Source: Pirellulaceae bacterium
Lineage (GTDB): Bacteria > Planctomycetota > Planctomycetia > Pirellulales > Pirellulaceae
Reading direction: 5' to 3'
DNA length: 49,752 nucleotides
Assembly: GCA_022448315.1 (NCBI GenBank)
Contig: JAKVCA010000037.1
Coordinates: 1-49,752 of the forward strand
In this document: positions 26,215-34,205 of the stretch, in pieces
Layout of the letters: every line of letters starts with the position of its first letter
Position numbering within the stretch: position 1 is the first letter of the stretch
The notes under the pieces: generated by a model
Databases searched by the model: none
What the model saw: the letters and a program-made list of their open reading frames with translations, nothing else
Told to the model about the DNA's origin: nothing
Program-made: the position numbers and the translations under genes

Positions 26215-26664
26215 TCATTCTCCTTCGCGTGATGTGTCGCAGCATTCCCAGTTGTTCTCGAAGCAATCGAGGAGGCTGCATTGAGTCTGTCGTGGGCCGT
26301 GATTTCCGCACGTTTGTGAAAACTTGCGGAGCATCCCAATCATTTGTTTCAGGTCGGTGATCTTTCGCTCAATCTCAACAATTTTGTCCTGGCATGCCTC
26401 CGCGAGACGGGGGCTTGTTTCCTCGTTACACAGTTGAAGGCCAAGGAGTTCTTGCGCGTCTTTTAGCGAAAATCCAAGCTCTTGGACTCGTTTTATAAAC
26501 CTGATCCTTTTGACATCGGCATCCGAATATTTGCGAAATCCGGCTCGCCGAGCAGGTTCATGGAGTAGGCCTTTCCGTTGGTAAAAACGAATCGTTTCTA
26601 CACCCACTCCAGCGCTCTTCGCCAAAGTCCCAATCGTCATTTGATCGCTTTGAATACTGCTCAT
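26215..26664 (-). CDS. merR: MerR-family Hg(II)-responsive regulator
   Basis: 149 residues from an ATG at 26664, directly after the mer-type promoter; upstream in-frame starts lie before the promoter and are not used. N-terminal winged helix: MTIGTLAKSAGVGVETIRFYQRKGLL (9-34). The three Hg-binding Cys of Tn501-type MerR have counterparts: C79 (QLCNEE), C119 (SQTCGNHG) and C129 (TQCSLL). MerR represses and, on binding Hg(II) between two subunits, untwists the promoter to activate it. A short extra tail adds Cys (DCFENNWECC). It begins a minus-strand unit with the Cys17 peptide gene and merC. Confidence 0.92.
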   Translation of the reverse strand: MSSIQSDQMTIGTLAKSAGVGVETIRFYQRKGLLHEPARRAGFRKYSDADVKRIRFIKRVQELGFSLKDAQELLGLQLCNEETSPRLAEACQDKIVEIERKITDLKQMIGMLRKFSQTCGNHGPRQTQCSLLDCFENNWECCDTSREGE

Positions 26665-26670
26665 AATCCA

Positions 26671-26702
26671 ATTATACACTCCGTACCTAAGTACGGAGTC
26701 AA
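26671..26702 (-). promoter_or_regulatory. mer-type operator/promoter of merR
   Basis: On the minus strand, -35 TTGACT (26697-26702) and -10 TATAAT (26671-26676) are 20 bp apart, longer than the usual 17. The spacer carries the dyad ACTCCGTAC / GTACGGAGT (26678-26699), the half-sites known from mer operons. The wide spacing and dyad are the hallmark of MerR-activated promoters. It lies 7 nt upstream of the merR ATG, so merR is probably autoregulated and the whole unit leaves from here, with a near-leaderless message. Confidence 0.88.
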
Positions 26703-26974
26703 GGCATTTTTTTTCAACACTCAAAAGATCGTCGGTCAGCCCGCTCGTTTCGCTTAGCCATGTTGTTGGTTTCATCGCAGCAATGAAGAGTGCTCATCAT
26801 TGCCACACGTTTTTGCGATCTTGTGCCCTCTGTGGCGGTTCAGATACGATAATTGGAGGTGTTTTAACTGCTGAATTTCACTAAAAACCTTTGAAGTCGG
26901 TTGCGGTGGTGTAAGCCCGATTCTTGCCAATGACGCTTGGATCGATCCGTGAAGCCGCGTTTCTGGGAGTCGCC

Positions 26975-27070
26975 GTGATATTTCAAAAACTGGTCGTCAC
27001 CATTGCTTCCATCGCCGGACTTGTTCTTGCGTCGAGCATGATTGCTTTGCTGCCCATGCCCATATTGTGA
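26975..27070 (+). CDS. Possible 31-residue single-helix membrane peptide
   Basis: A GTG start with GGGAG 5 nt upstream opens a frame encoding one long hydrophobic helix (VVTIASIAGLVLASSMIALL) and stopping at 27070. An ATG at 26930 in the same frame would add 15 residues. It is divergent from merR and precedes another membrane protein gene. It is short and unknown, and could be chance or a relic of a longer gene. Confidence 0.25.
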   Translation: MIFQKLVVTIASIAGLVLASSMIALLPMPIL

Positions 27071-27124
27071 AGCCTGCTTAAAGGTGTCGGTGAGTGACTG
27101 CCGCCCACCAATGCGCTAGTTTCA

Positions 27125-27511
27125 GTGCATGCGATTATCCTCTCCATCATTGTTCCGATCTGTGTTGCTGCGGTCTGGATGTGGCCATTTTTGCGACTGC
27201 CCGAAATCTGGCTGGGGATTTCCGGAACCTGCCTGAGCGGCATGATGATCTGGCTGGGGATGGATATCCTGCGTTTCATCGAGATAGGCGGGACGCTGCA
27301 GGAGTGCCCTATTCGTATCGTTTATGTCCTCTTAGGCGCGACCGATATCCCTGTCCTGCAACTGACGCTCGGCAGCTTTCTGGCCGGCATCATGTCTCGG
27401 CGTCAAAAGAGGGCTGAGGTGACGTCCCAAACGACTCCCCTGACCGGGATGGGCCATTCAACGGCAGAGACTTCTTCGACCTCGATGACCCGGTCGTCGG
27501 ATGACGCATAA
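27125..27511 (+). CDS. Small hypothetical membrane protein
   Basis: 128 residues with three likely membrane segments (about 1-17, 28-45 and 65-88) and a Ser/Thr-rich hydrophilic tail. The GTG start at 27125 lacks a ribosome binding site and the frame remains open for nine codons further upstream, so the true start is uncertain. The overlapping frame at 27094-27417 is Cys/Arg/His-rich and looks like a shadow. No family was recognised. Confidence 0.45.
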   Translation: MHAIILSIIVPICVAAVWMWPFLRLPEIWLGISGTCLSGMMIWLGMDILRFIEIGGTLQECPIRIVYVLLGATDIPVLQLTLGSFLAGIMSRRQKRAEVTSQTTPLTGMGHSTAETSSTSMTRSSDDA

Positions 27512-27569
27512 CGTCCGAAAATCGTGAGAGGGCTGAATTCAAGTAAGGGATTTTGGTGACTCACTTCGA

Positions 27570-27944
27570 TCAGTTGGCAAATCGAATGGTCATCGGATAA
27601 CGGTACCGTTCTCCTTTGCTCGCAGAGACCGCGCCCATGATTCCGAAGATCAGTTGCAAGGCGTAAGGTACCCAAGGTGCGAAGAAGATGAAGCCACACG
27701 ATAAAACGGCAATCACGATGGCACCAAAGTACCAGATCAAGAGAGTGAGCTGAAAGTTCAGTGCCTCCTTGGATTGATCATCAATGAATTCGTGTTCGTC
27801 CTTTTTCACGACCCAAAGGATCAGTGGTCCGAGAAATCCGACCAAGGCACCCAGCAGGTGGGCGAGCATGGCCAAGTTCGCAACATCCTTTGGAAACTCA
27901 TTGGGGTGGGTTTCAACCTGTGGAGGTTTGGGCGATTCTTCCAT
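27570..27944 (-). CDS. DUF4870-domain membrane protein
   Basis: 124 residues from an ATG with AAGGA 7 nt upstream. The sequence is typical of DUF4870 (Tic20-like small membrane proteins): an N-terminal soluble part, helix LAMLAHLLGALVGFLGPLI, the conserved DEHEFIDDQSKEALNFQ signature at about 49-65, then two further helices ending with RYRYPMTIRF. The role of the family is unknown. It stands alone between a small plus-strand gene and the metallopeptidase-like gene. Confidence 0.88.
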   Translation of the reverse strand: MEESPKPPQVETHPNEFPKDVANLAMLAHLLGALVGFLGPLILWVVKKDEHEFIDDQSKEALNFQLTLLIWYFGAIVIAVLSCGFIFFAPWVPYALQLIFGIMGAVSASKGERYRYPMTIRFAN

Positions 27945-28180
27945 GACAGATTCCTTGAGTAGGCGTTTTTTCGGACGGTGAATTCAAGACGAATGGAGAG
28001 AAGTTTACGTTAACATGGCAGGTGGGTTGCAGTTTCTGAACATCCCATCTCCATGGCGATTCATTCCCGTTCAGTTTTGCGGTAAACGAGAGTCAGACCA
28101 ACGAAGCCACAGGTAATCTAGAGGAATGTGGGGTAGCCTTTTCGCAGATTCTTTTTCGTCGGAAACCGTCGATCGGAAAA

Positions 28181-29173
28181 TCAATTAAAGATAGCCATGA
28201 CGGTGGGGTCAGGCTGTTGTATGAAGCGAGCAAATTTCTGGTAGAAATCGGCAAGTGTCAATCCCATATGTTTTTCGAAAGCCGCAGCTTTGCCAAGGCG
28301 TGGAATATCGTAGTACCATTCGCGCAGAACGACCTGTTCTTCAACACCTTGAACATGAATCAAGTAAGCGGTGGCCCATGCTCCCAGCATGTAGTAGACC
28401 TGAGCCGCTTCACCCTCTTCCCAGTACCGTTCGCCGGCAAGGTCCCAATCAGGCTCCTTTTCAAGAAACTCCTTGATCCCTGGGCGACCGATATTTCCCC
28501 CCGAGGTTCTTAGTTCCAACATGTATTTCTGGAAGTCGATGAGCCCGAGGTTTTCCATGAATTTCGCGGAACTGTAGGAGGCCATGCCTTCGGACATCCA
28601 CGAATTGAGGTTCTTGTCGGAATCGCGATCGAACTTGGTATCACAGTGGGCCATCTGGAATACGTGATGATATTCATGCAACGCGCCCCACGTATTTTCG
28701 ACAGGGTCTTTTTCACGTTGGGTCGCATTGGTGGTCACGTCCTCGTAGAGAACAGGAGGATCCTGAGTCCAAGTCAGCCCACCTTCCGAATGCCCTGCGA
28801 GAACGCTTTTGATTTCCTCTGTGATTGAGCCTTGGTTCAGAAACTGCATGACCTGCCGTCTTGGTGAATCGGGCGAATCGCGATTGACGCGAGTTTCGGC
28901 CCGTCTCTGGTAGATGGCACGGATGTTTTCTTCGTCACCCGGCCCGAGCAGATAAACGTAATAAGGGCCGTAGTTTCCAAAGTAGTCGATGGCGTACTCC
29001 AGCCCCCGCCGGTAGTTTTTGACTAGGCTTCCGTCAGCGTTCAGACCCTTTGCCACGATAATCTTTGGGGGTGCCTTCGAAATGCGGGATTGGGTTTGTT
29101 GAGGTTTTTCAGCGATCGCCAGGCTTGGCAGCAAGCAGCAAAAATAGGCGACGAGAGTGATAATAAAACGCAT
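28181..29173 (-). CDS. Secreted HExxH (gluzincin-like) protein
   Basis: 330 residues with a signal peptide (1-21, ending SLAIA). Zinc-peptidase features: H166-E-Y-H-H170 in GALHEYHHVFQ, and a possible third ligand E195 in WMSEGMASYSS, 25 residues on, as in gluzincins. The rest shows conserved aromatic motifs (YFGNYGPYYVYLLG, GAWATAYLIHVQG). It may be an exported metallopeptidase; no known family name comes to mind. The start has no strong ribosome binding site but the signal peptide fits. It is divergent from the Gfo/Idh gene with a gap of 286 nt. Confidence 0.72.
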   Translation of the reverse strand: MRFIITLVAYFCCLLPSLAIAEKPQQTQSRISKAPPKIIVAKGLNADGSLVKNYRRGLEYAIDYFGNYGPYYVYLLGPGDEENIRAIYQRRAETRVNRDSPDSPRRQVMQFLNQGSITEEIKSVLAGHSEGGLTWTQDPPVLYEDVTTNATQREKDPVENTWGALHEYHHVFQMAHCDTKFDRDSDKNLNSWMSEGMASYSSAKFMENLGLIDFQKYMLELRTSGGNIGRPGIKEFLEKEPDWDLAGERYWEEGEAAQVYYMLGAWATAYLIHVQGVEEQVVLREWYYDIPRLGKAAAFEKHMGLTLADFYQKFARFIQQPDPTVMAIFN

Positions 29174-29459
29174 AGCAAAATCTTTTGGTTTCTTCCAAAA
29201 AAGACTAAGGGCTTCCCGGTGAACAGGTCAGATTTTCAAAGAAAATGACGATCGAAATCCTAGCGTTTAACGACTCGGAATTCAAAGCAAGCTCGATCTC
29301 AGCCCACGTGACCGAGAGATGGTCCACAATTTCGACCCGCGGAAACACTTCCAGACTTGCGGAGCTTCAAGTGGTCGTGCGAGGATACTCGTTTGGAAAA
29401 ATTGTGAAAGCCATTGACGCCAAATCCACTGAATCCCTTCCTGCCTGGAGGCCAATCGA

Positions 29460-30935
29460 GTGAATTGTTCCGGATCGAATCGACGTGACTTTATGAAGAG
29501 ATCAGCTGCGACGGTTGCCGCCTCGACAACAACAGGGGTCCTCGGGCTTCAGGCGAAAGCCCAAACGGTGTCCGCGACGCCAGCCAAATTGAGGATCGGC
29601 TTCATCGGACCGGGAGGAAGAGGTTTCAATGCTCATGTCAAAAACCTCTGCAAATTGCAGAAGGAAGGTCAGCCCATCGAGTTGGTCGCGGTCTGCGATG
29701 TCTACAACAAACATCGACAGAGGGCCGCTGAACATATCGAAAAACAGACCGGTGTGATTGCGGAGCAATACGTTGATTACCTGGAGATGATCGAGAAGGA
29801 ACAACTCGATGCGGTCGCGATCGGAACGCCCGACCATTGGCATGCCAAGCAGACGATTGATTCACTCAACGCAGGGTTGCATGTCTACTGCGAAAAACCG
29901 ATGACCAAAACGGTTGATGAAGCGCTCGATGTAATGAAAACCTGGCAAAAGAGTGGGCAGGTGATGCAAGTTGGTGTGCAGTCCACCAGCATGCCACTCT
30001 GGAATGATGTGAATGCTCAACTCCGCGAGGGCAAGCTTGGTAAGGTCCTTCAATACCAGACCGAATTTTTTCGAAACTCGGCTCAAGGTCAGTGGAGAGC
30101 TTACAAGCTGCACAAGGAAATGAATCCTGACAATATCGACTGGAGGCGATGGCTCGGCGTGGATGAAGGACTCGCTGAGTATGAACCCTTTGATCGAGAA
30201 AAATACAGCCAGTGGAGGCGTTTCTGGGCCTACGGCTCAGGGATGTTTACCGATCTTTTTGTGCATCGAACCACATCCATGTTCAAAGCCACAGGTTTGA
30301 GATTTCCCAAGCGAGTGGTGGGGGCAGGTGGCATCTTTCTTGAGTATGACGGTCGAAATGTTCCTGATGTTGCGACGGTTGTGGCTGACTTTGATGAGGG
30401 GGTTCAGGGGCTTGTGACGGCGACCATGTGTTGTGCGAACAGTCCGATCCGTCAGCTGATTCGTGGACATCATGGGTCGTTTGTATTCGGAACCGGTGAG
30501 CAATTTGAGGAGTATGCTTTTGTTCCCGAGCGTCCTCAGGTAACGCGAAATAGCAAGCTCAAGGAAGAAAAGTACGAGGTCGAGGGCGTCAACACGACCT
30601 ACGAGCACTTCAAGAACTGGATCACGGCGATGGTCCAGGGTGACCCAAGTCTTTGCAATAACGATCCACGACTTGGAGCCGCGGCCGTAACGACAGTTAT
30701 TCTAGGCGCTCAGAGTTACCGGGAAGGTAAGGTCTTTTTCTTCGATGAACCGAACTTGATGGTCCACGACGCCAGCGGGGATTGGGCTAAGAAATGGGAA
30801 GAGCGATCTGCGGCACGTCAAAAACCGAACCACATTCCAGGTTGGAAGGCGGGGGAGTCTGGGAGCACGTTGGAGGAGCCGGACTACATGAAGCTGGCCG
30901 GGCCCTGGATCGATGGCAAAGAGCCTAGGCCCTAG
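29460..30935 (+). CDS. Tat-exported Gfo/Idh/MocA-family oxidoreductase
   Basis: 491 residues from a GTG with GGAGG 8 nt upstream. A twin-arginine signal (NRRDFMKRSAATVAAS) precedes a Rossmann start, LRIGFIGPGGRG (44-55), and the family motif E145-K-P in YCEKPM; PDHWHAKQ (124-131) is also typical. Members oxidise or isomerise sugars with NAD(P), which they bind before Tat export. The large C-terminal region (AYGSGMFTDLFVHRTTSM, NWITAMVQGDP) matches planctomycete paralogues. The substrate is unknown. The stop is 21 nt from the convergent permease gene. Confidence 0.92.
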   Translation: MNCSGSNRRDFMKRSAATVAASTTTGVLGLQAKAQTVSATPAKLRIGFIGPGGRGFNAHVKNLCKLQKEGQPIELVAVCDVYNKHRQRAAEHIEKQTGVIAEQYVDYLEMIEKEQLDAVAIGTPDHWHAKQTIDSLNAGLHVYCEKPMTKTVDEALDVMKTWQKSGQVMQVGVQSTSMPLWNDVNAQLREGKLGKVLQYQTEFFRNSAQGQWRAYKLHKEMNPDNIDWRRWLGVDEGLAEYEPFDREKYSQWRRFWAYGSGMFTDLFVHRTTSMFKATGLRFPKRVVGAGGIFLEYDGRNVPDVATVVADFDEGVQGLVTATMCCANSPIRQLIRGHHGSFVFGTGEQFEEYAFVPERPQVTRNSKLKEEKYEVEGVNTTYEHFKNWITAMVQGDPSLCNNDPRLGAAAVTTVILGAQSYREGKVFFFDEPNLMVHDASGDWAKKWEERSAARQKPNHIPGWKAGESGSTLEEPDYMKLAGPWIDGKEPRP

Positions 30936-30956
30936 AAAAGTGCGGAGCCGTTTGTC

Positions 30957-32495
30957 TCAGTCGTCTTGGGGCCGAAACGCGGTCTTGAGCCGTTCGAACG
31001 AGCGATTCAGTGGAAGTACCATTTCTCTGCAGCTTTCCAGCTTCTGGTCTTCGAGTTCATGCTTTAGACGTTCTAGTCGGTCCGAGAGTATTCGAGATTT
31101 CATCCTTTGGTAGCGAGTCACAGGGCGACCGCGAAGATACTCACTCACCATGAGTTTGCGATTCCAGTCCTCGTAAATGGGAACCCAGTATAACGCCGCT
31201 TCAAATTGCCCTGAGTTGGCAGCCGAAAAAACCTCGGTGTGCACAAACCGCATTTCCTTCAAGATCTGTTCCCGTGGTGGGTAATACAGAAAACATCCAA
31301 AAAAACTAGCGATCACAAGGCCGAGAAAAGCGATGACTCCTAAGACTGGCCCGGGCAGCACAATATCCCAATTACCCTTCTCTTTAACTACCGCCTTGGC
31401 AAGCCACGCTTCGATACGGTACTTAGAATCCAGTCGCCTTAAGAAAAGTCCCACAACGGCAACGCAAAACAGGACGGCAGCCGCGACCCATTCATGGGGA
31501 TTGATATTGTCTGACAGATTTTTTCCCAGTCGATACCAGGGTTCAGTCTCTCCAGGGAAAAAAGGATTGCAGTACCCGTCAAACGCGTGAGTATGGCCGG
31601 TAGGGTCAATGCCTTTCGGATAGAGAGGTTTGTCAAGTCCGTATCCGATGGCGACGACCAAAACAAACAGACTTGCCAATGCAATCAGGGTTCGAGCACG
31701 GGAGTGATGGAGAAAGATCCACGCGATAAGGCCGATGTTTAATCCCGCGCCGAGAACCAACAGCGTGAAAGCTGCTCCAATAGAGTTTCCATGCTGGAAC
31801 ATCGATGCCAACTGCATCATGATCGTCATCGGCGCTGCGTAGGCGGGTACGGCCACAGCTGCCATGAAGAGTGGTGCAAAAGGATCATTCGCTTCAGCCG
31901 CCATCCCTAAGCTTCCATGAGGCAAAAGCATGGCCGAGGTGGCCACCCCAAACAAGGCCACGAAGCTGTAAAGAAAGGTGGGTCCGACCGCTTCGCGGGC
32001 AGTGGTTGTTGCGATCGCTGTCAAACGGCGAATGCCGTAGGGAATTTCCGTAGGTTGCTCTCCAAGTTCAGTGTTCAGTGGAAACAGTCGGTCCCAGACG
32101 ACGCCAAGAGCTGTAACAACGGTCAAGGACCCCATACAGAATACGAAAAGGGTGAAGGGGTCAGACAAAGTCAGGCCATAGAGCACGGAAATCGGATTAA
32201 ATAAAGGGGCGGTCAGGCCAAACGCAAGCGTGGTGCCGCCTCGAATCCCTGCCTTCTGAAATTCTCGGATCACGGGCAAAACACCGAGTGAACAAACCGG
32301 CAGCAGCATGCCAATAATCCAGCCCTTCACCAGACTCAAAAATAAATTACCGCCTAGCCAGCGACGCATTTGCTCGTAGCCGATCAAGTAGCGGATGACG
32401 CCCGCAACCACAAGTCCGACCAAAATGGTTGGCGTTGCCTCAAAGGCGACCTCAATCAGTCTCTCGATACCGCCCACTAACATGATCGAGTTCAT
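30957..32495 (-). CDS. PF03773-type permease (possible SO_0444-like Cu/Zn exporter)
   Basis: 512 residues, with about ten hydrophobic segments. The first half has the PF03773 permease layout with LLPVCSLGVLPVIREFQKAG at about 64-83, close to the usual P-x-CSCG-x-x-P but with the second Cys replaced by Leu, and TAPLFNPISV. Relatives include ArsP-like exporters and the SO_0444-type Cu/Zn efflux family. A periplasmic loop has GHTHAFDGYCNPF. The C-terminal 90 residues are charged and helical, possibly a coiled coil. Its ATG overlaps the stop of the His-repeat lipoprotein gene by 4 nt (ATGA), so the two are translated together. Confidence 0.82.
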   Translation of the reverse strand: MNSIMLVGGIERLIEVAFEATPTILVGLVVAGVIRYLIGYEQMRRWLGGNLFLSLVKGWIIGMLLPVCSLGVLPVIREFQKAGIRGGTTLAFGLTAPLFNPISVLYGLTLSDPFTLFVFCMGSLTVVTALGVVWDRLFPLNTELGEQPTEIPYGIRRLTAIATTTAREAVGPTFLYSFVALFGVATSAMLLPHGSLGMAAEANDPFAPLFMAAVAVPAYAAPMTIMMQLASMFQHGNSIGAAFTLLVLGAGLNIGLIAWIFLHHSRARTLIALASLFVLVVAIGYGLDKPLYPKGIDPTGHTHAFDGYCNPFFPGETEPWYRLGKNLSDNINPHEWVAAAVLFCVAVVGLFLRRLDSKYRIEAWLAKAVVKEKGNWDIVLPGPVLGVIAFLGLVIASFFGCFLYYPPREQILKEMRFVHTEVFSAANSGQFEAALYWVPIYEDWNRKLMVSEYLRGRPVTRYQRMKSRILSDRLERLKHELEDQKLESCREMVLPLNRSFERLKTAFRPQDD

Positions 32496-33136
32496 GATCG
32501 GTCCCTTGGCTCTTTTGCAGTGGATGCCGCAAGATGATTTTCTTCATGCTCCTGCGTATTCGTCGTGCAATCTTCTTCGGGAAGCGTGAGTCGAGCGAGT
32601 TCCAAGATGCGAGAAACCTTGGCCTGCAATGGAGCCCAGTCCTGAGAATCAGATTTCAAGGCCGCGTACTCTTCGGCAGCTTCGATCGAAAACTGGTCAA
32701 CTTCGCTCCACTCACTCTCGGGTAAATCCGTATCCGCAGCAAGTTCTGGCAACCATCTCAGAAGATCCTGATATTCTTTCCCTTCCCCAGCGGCGGTCGC
32801 TTTACCCATTGCAAAGGCATCAATCAATTCACCAAGGCGTTCCGCCGCATCATAGAAGCTTTTTGGATGCTGGCTTGACGCACCGTGGCTATGTCCGTGA
32901 TCGTGTCCGTGATCGTGTCCGTGGTCGTGATCGTGATCGTGGTCGTGATCGTGATCGTGATCGTGATCATCTCTCGTCACCGACGACGAATCAGCGGCCT
33001 TTTTATTGCAAGCCATGTTGGTGAAAGGGAAGAGGCAAATCAGCAGAAGGCAACAGGCCCAAGGTATAGGACGGACCCAATGCCGAAAATTTAGAGATTC
33101 TGATATCGATTTTGCTTTTACCATGACCTGTGCCAT
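32492..33136 (-). CDS. His/Asp-repeat lipoprotein, metal-binding partner of the permease
   Basis: 214 residues. The start at 33136 is the first ATG; 33124 and a TTG at 33157 are alternatives. A hydrophobic segment (PWACCLLLICLFPFTNMAC) suggests a lipoprotein signal. Then comes a (DH)n and (GHDH)n tract (about 57-83), the type of sequence that binds Zn, Ni, Co or Cu. The rest is helical and acidic (YDAAERLGELIDAF ... AEEYAALKSD). It would sit outside the membrane and load or sense metal for the permease. The stop overlaps the permease start. moxR ends 69 nt upstream on the same strand. Confidence 0.78.
   Translation of the reverse strand: MAQVMVKAKSISESLNFRHWVRPIPWACCLLLICLFPFTNMACNKKAADSSSVTRDDHDHDHDHDHDHDHDHGHDHGHDHGHSHGASSQHPKSFYDAAERLGELIDAFAMGKATAAGEGKEYQDLLRWLPELAADTDLPESEWSEVDQFSIEAAEEYAALKSDSQDWAPLQAKVSRILELARLTLPEEDCTTNTQEHEENHLAASTAKEPRDRS
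32893..32970. repeat. Hexanucleotide repeat tract encoding the His/Asp repeat
   Basis: About 13 units of 6 nt of the form CGTGAT, CGTGTC or CGTGGT (plus strand) encode Asp-His and Gly-His dipeptides. Perfect runs of CGTGAT at the distal end suggest recent slippage, so the number of repeats may vary between strains. Confidence 0.85.
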
Positions 33137-33205
33137 TTCGGTGGTTACTAGAGCCAACAGTTTATGATCAGACTAAGCCGGCATATTTTTAACAAGGATG
33201 TCTTG

Positions 33206-34156
33206 TCAGACTTTCTGTTTGATCGGTACTTCAACCCGAGACAACATGTCGTCGATGATATCCTGTTCGTTGCGAACCGAGCTTCCCAGTCTAACGCTTA
33301 GAACCGGGTAAGCAGTGTCTTGAATGTCGTCGGGTATCACAAAATCCCGTCCTCGAAGGTGGGCGATCGCTTGGGCAACTCGTAGCCATGTGAGAACGGC
33401 TCGTGGACTGATACCCCCTGTGATCGAAGGGTGTTCACGAAGGATGTCGACGAGATCGAGAAGATATTTTTTGACGGTTTCGGCAACTTGAAGTTGTTCG
33501 ACATGTTTTTGAAGTTCACTTAGTGTCTTAGTATCGATGGCGGGTTCCACACGTTCGGATGAAGAGGAGACCTCGCCGATCGCCATGGACAGCAACCGCA
33601 TCTCTGCCTCACGGCCCGGCAAACCGATCTTAAGCTTCATTGCGAAACGATCCAATTGTGCTTCTGGAAGCGGGAATGCCCCATGACTATCCAGCGGATT
33701 CTGTGTGGCCACCACAAAGAAGGTTTCGGAGAGTTCGTAACAATGATTGTCGACGGTCACCTGGCGCTCCGCCATGGCCTCGAAAAGCGCACTTTGTGTT
33801 CGTGGCGTCGTCCGATTGACTTCATCCGCCAGCAGGATGTCACAGAACACTGGGCCTGACCTGAATTCAAATTCTCTTGATTGCTGATTGAAGACATTGA
33901 ATCCTGTCACATCACTTGGCATCAGGTCCGGAGTGCATTGCACCCGAGAGAACTGTCCTCCGATGGCAGCGGCCAGAGCTTTGGCCAGCGTCGTCTTACC
34001 CAGCCCCGGAAGATCGTCAAAAAGCAAATGACCTTTAGCCAAAAGGCAAGCGATGACCATTTCGATCACATCCTCCTTGCCGACCAGTGCACGATTTAAC
34101 TGGTTTCGGATTCGGTCGATCGAGCTTTGGTATTCGCACGTGTTTTGAGTATGCAT
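33206..34156 (-). CDS. MoxR-family AAA+ ATPase
   Basis: 316 residues from an ATG at 34156; a TTG at 34198 would add 14. Features: Walker A LPGLGKTTLAKAL (49-61), CTPDLMPSDVTGFNVF, Walker B ILLADEVNRTTPRTQSALFEAM, sensor region VVATQNPLDSHGAFPLPEAQLDRF. MoxR proteins are chaperone-like ATPases that often assist maturation of proteins or complexes, and are commonly encoded with DUF58 and transglutaminase-like genes. Here they lie 49 nt after the transglutaminase-like gene and form the third gene of the DUF58 - TgpA-like - MoxR order, whereas moxR usually comes first. Confidence 0.93.
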   Translation of the reverse strand: MHTQNTCEYQSSIDRIRNQLNRALVGKEDVIEMVIACLLAKGHLLFDDLPGLGKTTLAKALAAAIGGQFSRVQCTPDLMPSDVTGFNVFNQQSREFEFRSGPVFCDILLADEVNRTTPRTQSALFEAMAERQVTVDNHCYELSETFFVVATQNPLDSHGAFPLPEAQLDRFAMKLKIGLPGREAEMRLLSMAIGEVSSSSERVEPAIDTKTLSELQKHVEQLQVAETVKKYLLDLVDILREHPSITGGISPRAVLTWLRVAQAIAHLRGRDFVIPDDIQDTAYPVLSVRLGSSVRNEQDIIDDMLSRVEVPIKQKV

Positions 34157-34205
34157 CAATCTCGTTGTCCTGAGTTCAATTTCATGGAGTGCAATCAAGG
34201 TGCTT

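Noticed and set aside
27094-27417. 107-residue frame rich in Cys, His and Arg
   Set aside because: Overlaps a more membrane-like frame and shows the odd composition of a shadow.
32893-32970. Hexamer repeat considered as a CRISPR-like or regulatory array
   Set aside because: Units are contiguous without spacers and encode the His/Asp tract in frame.
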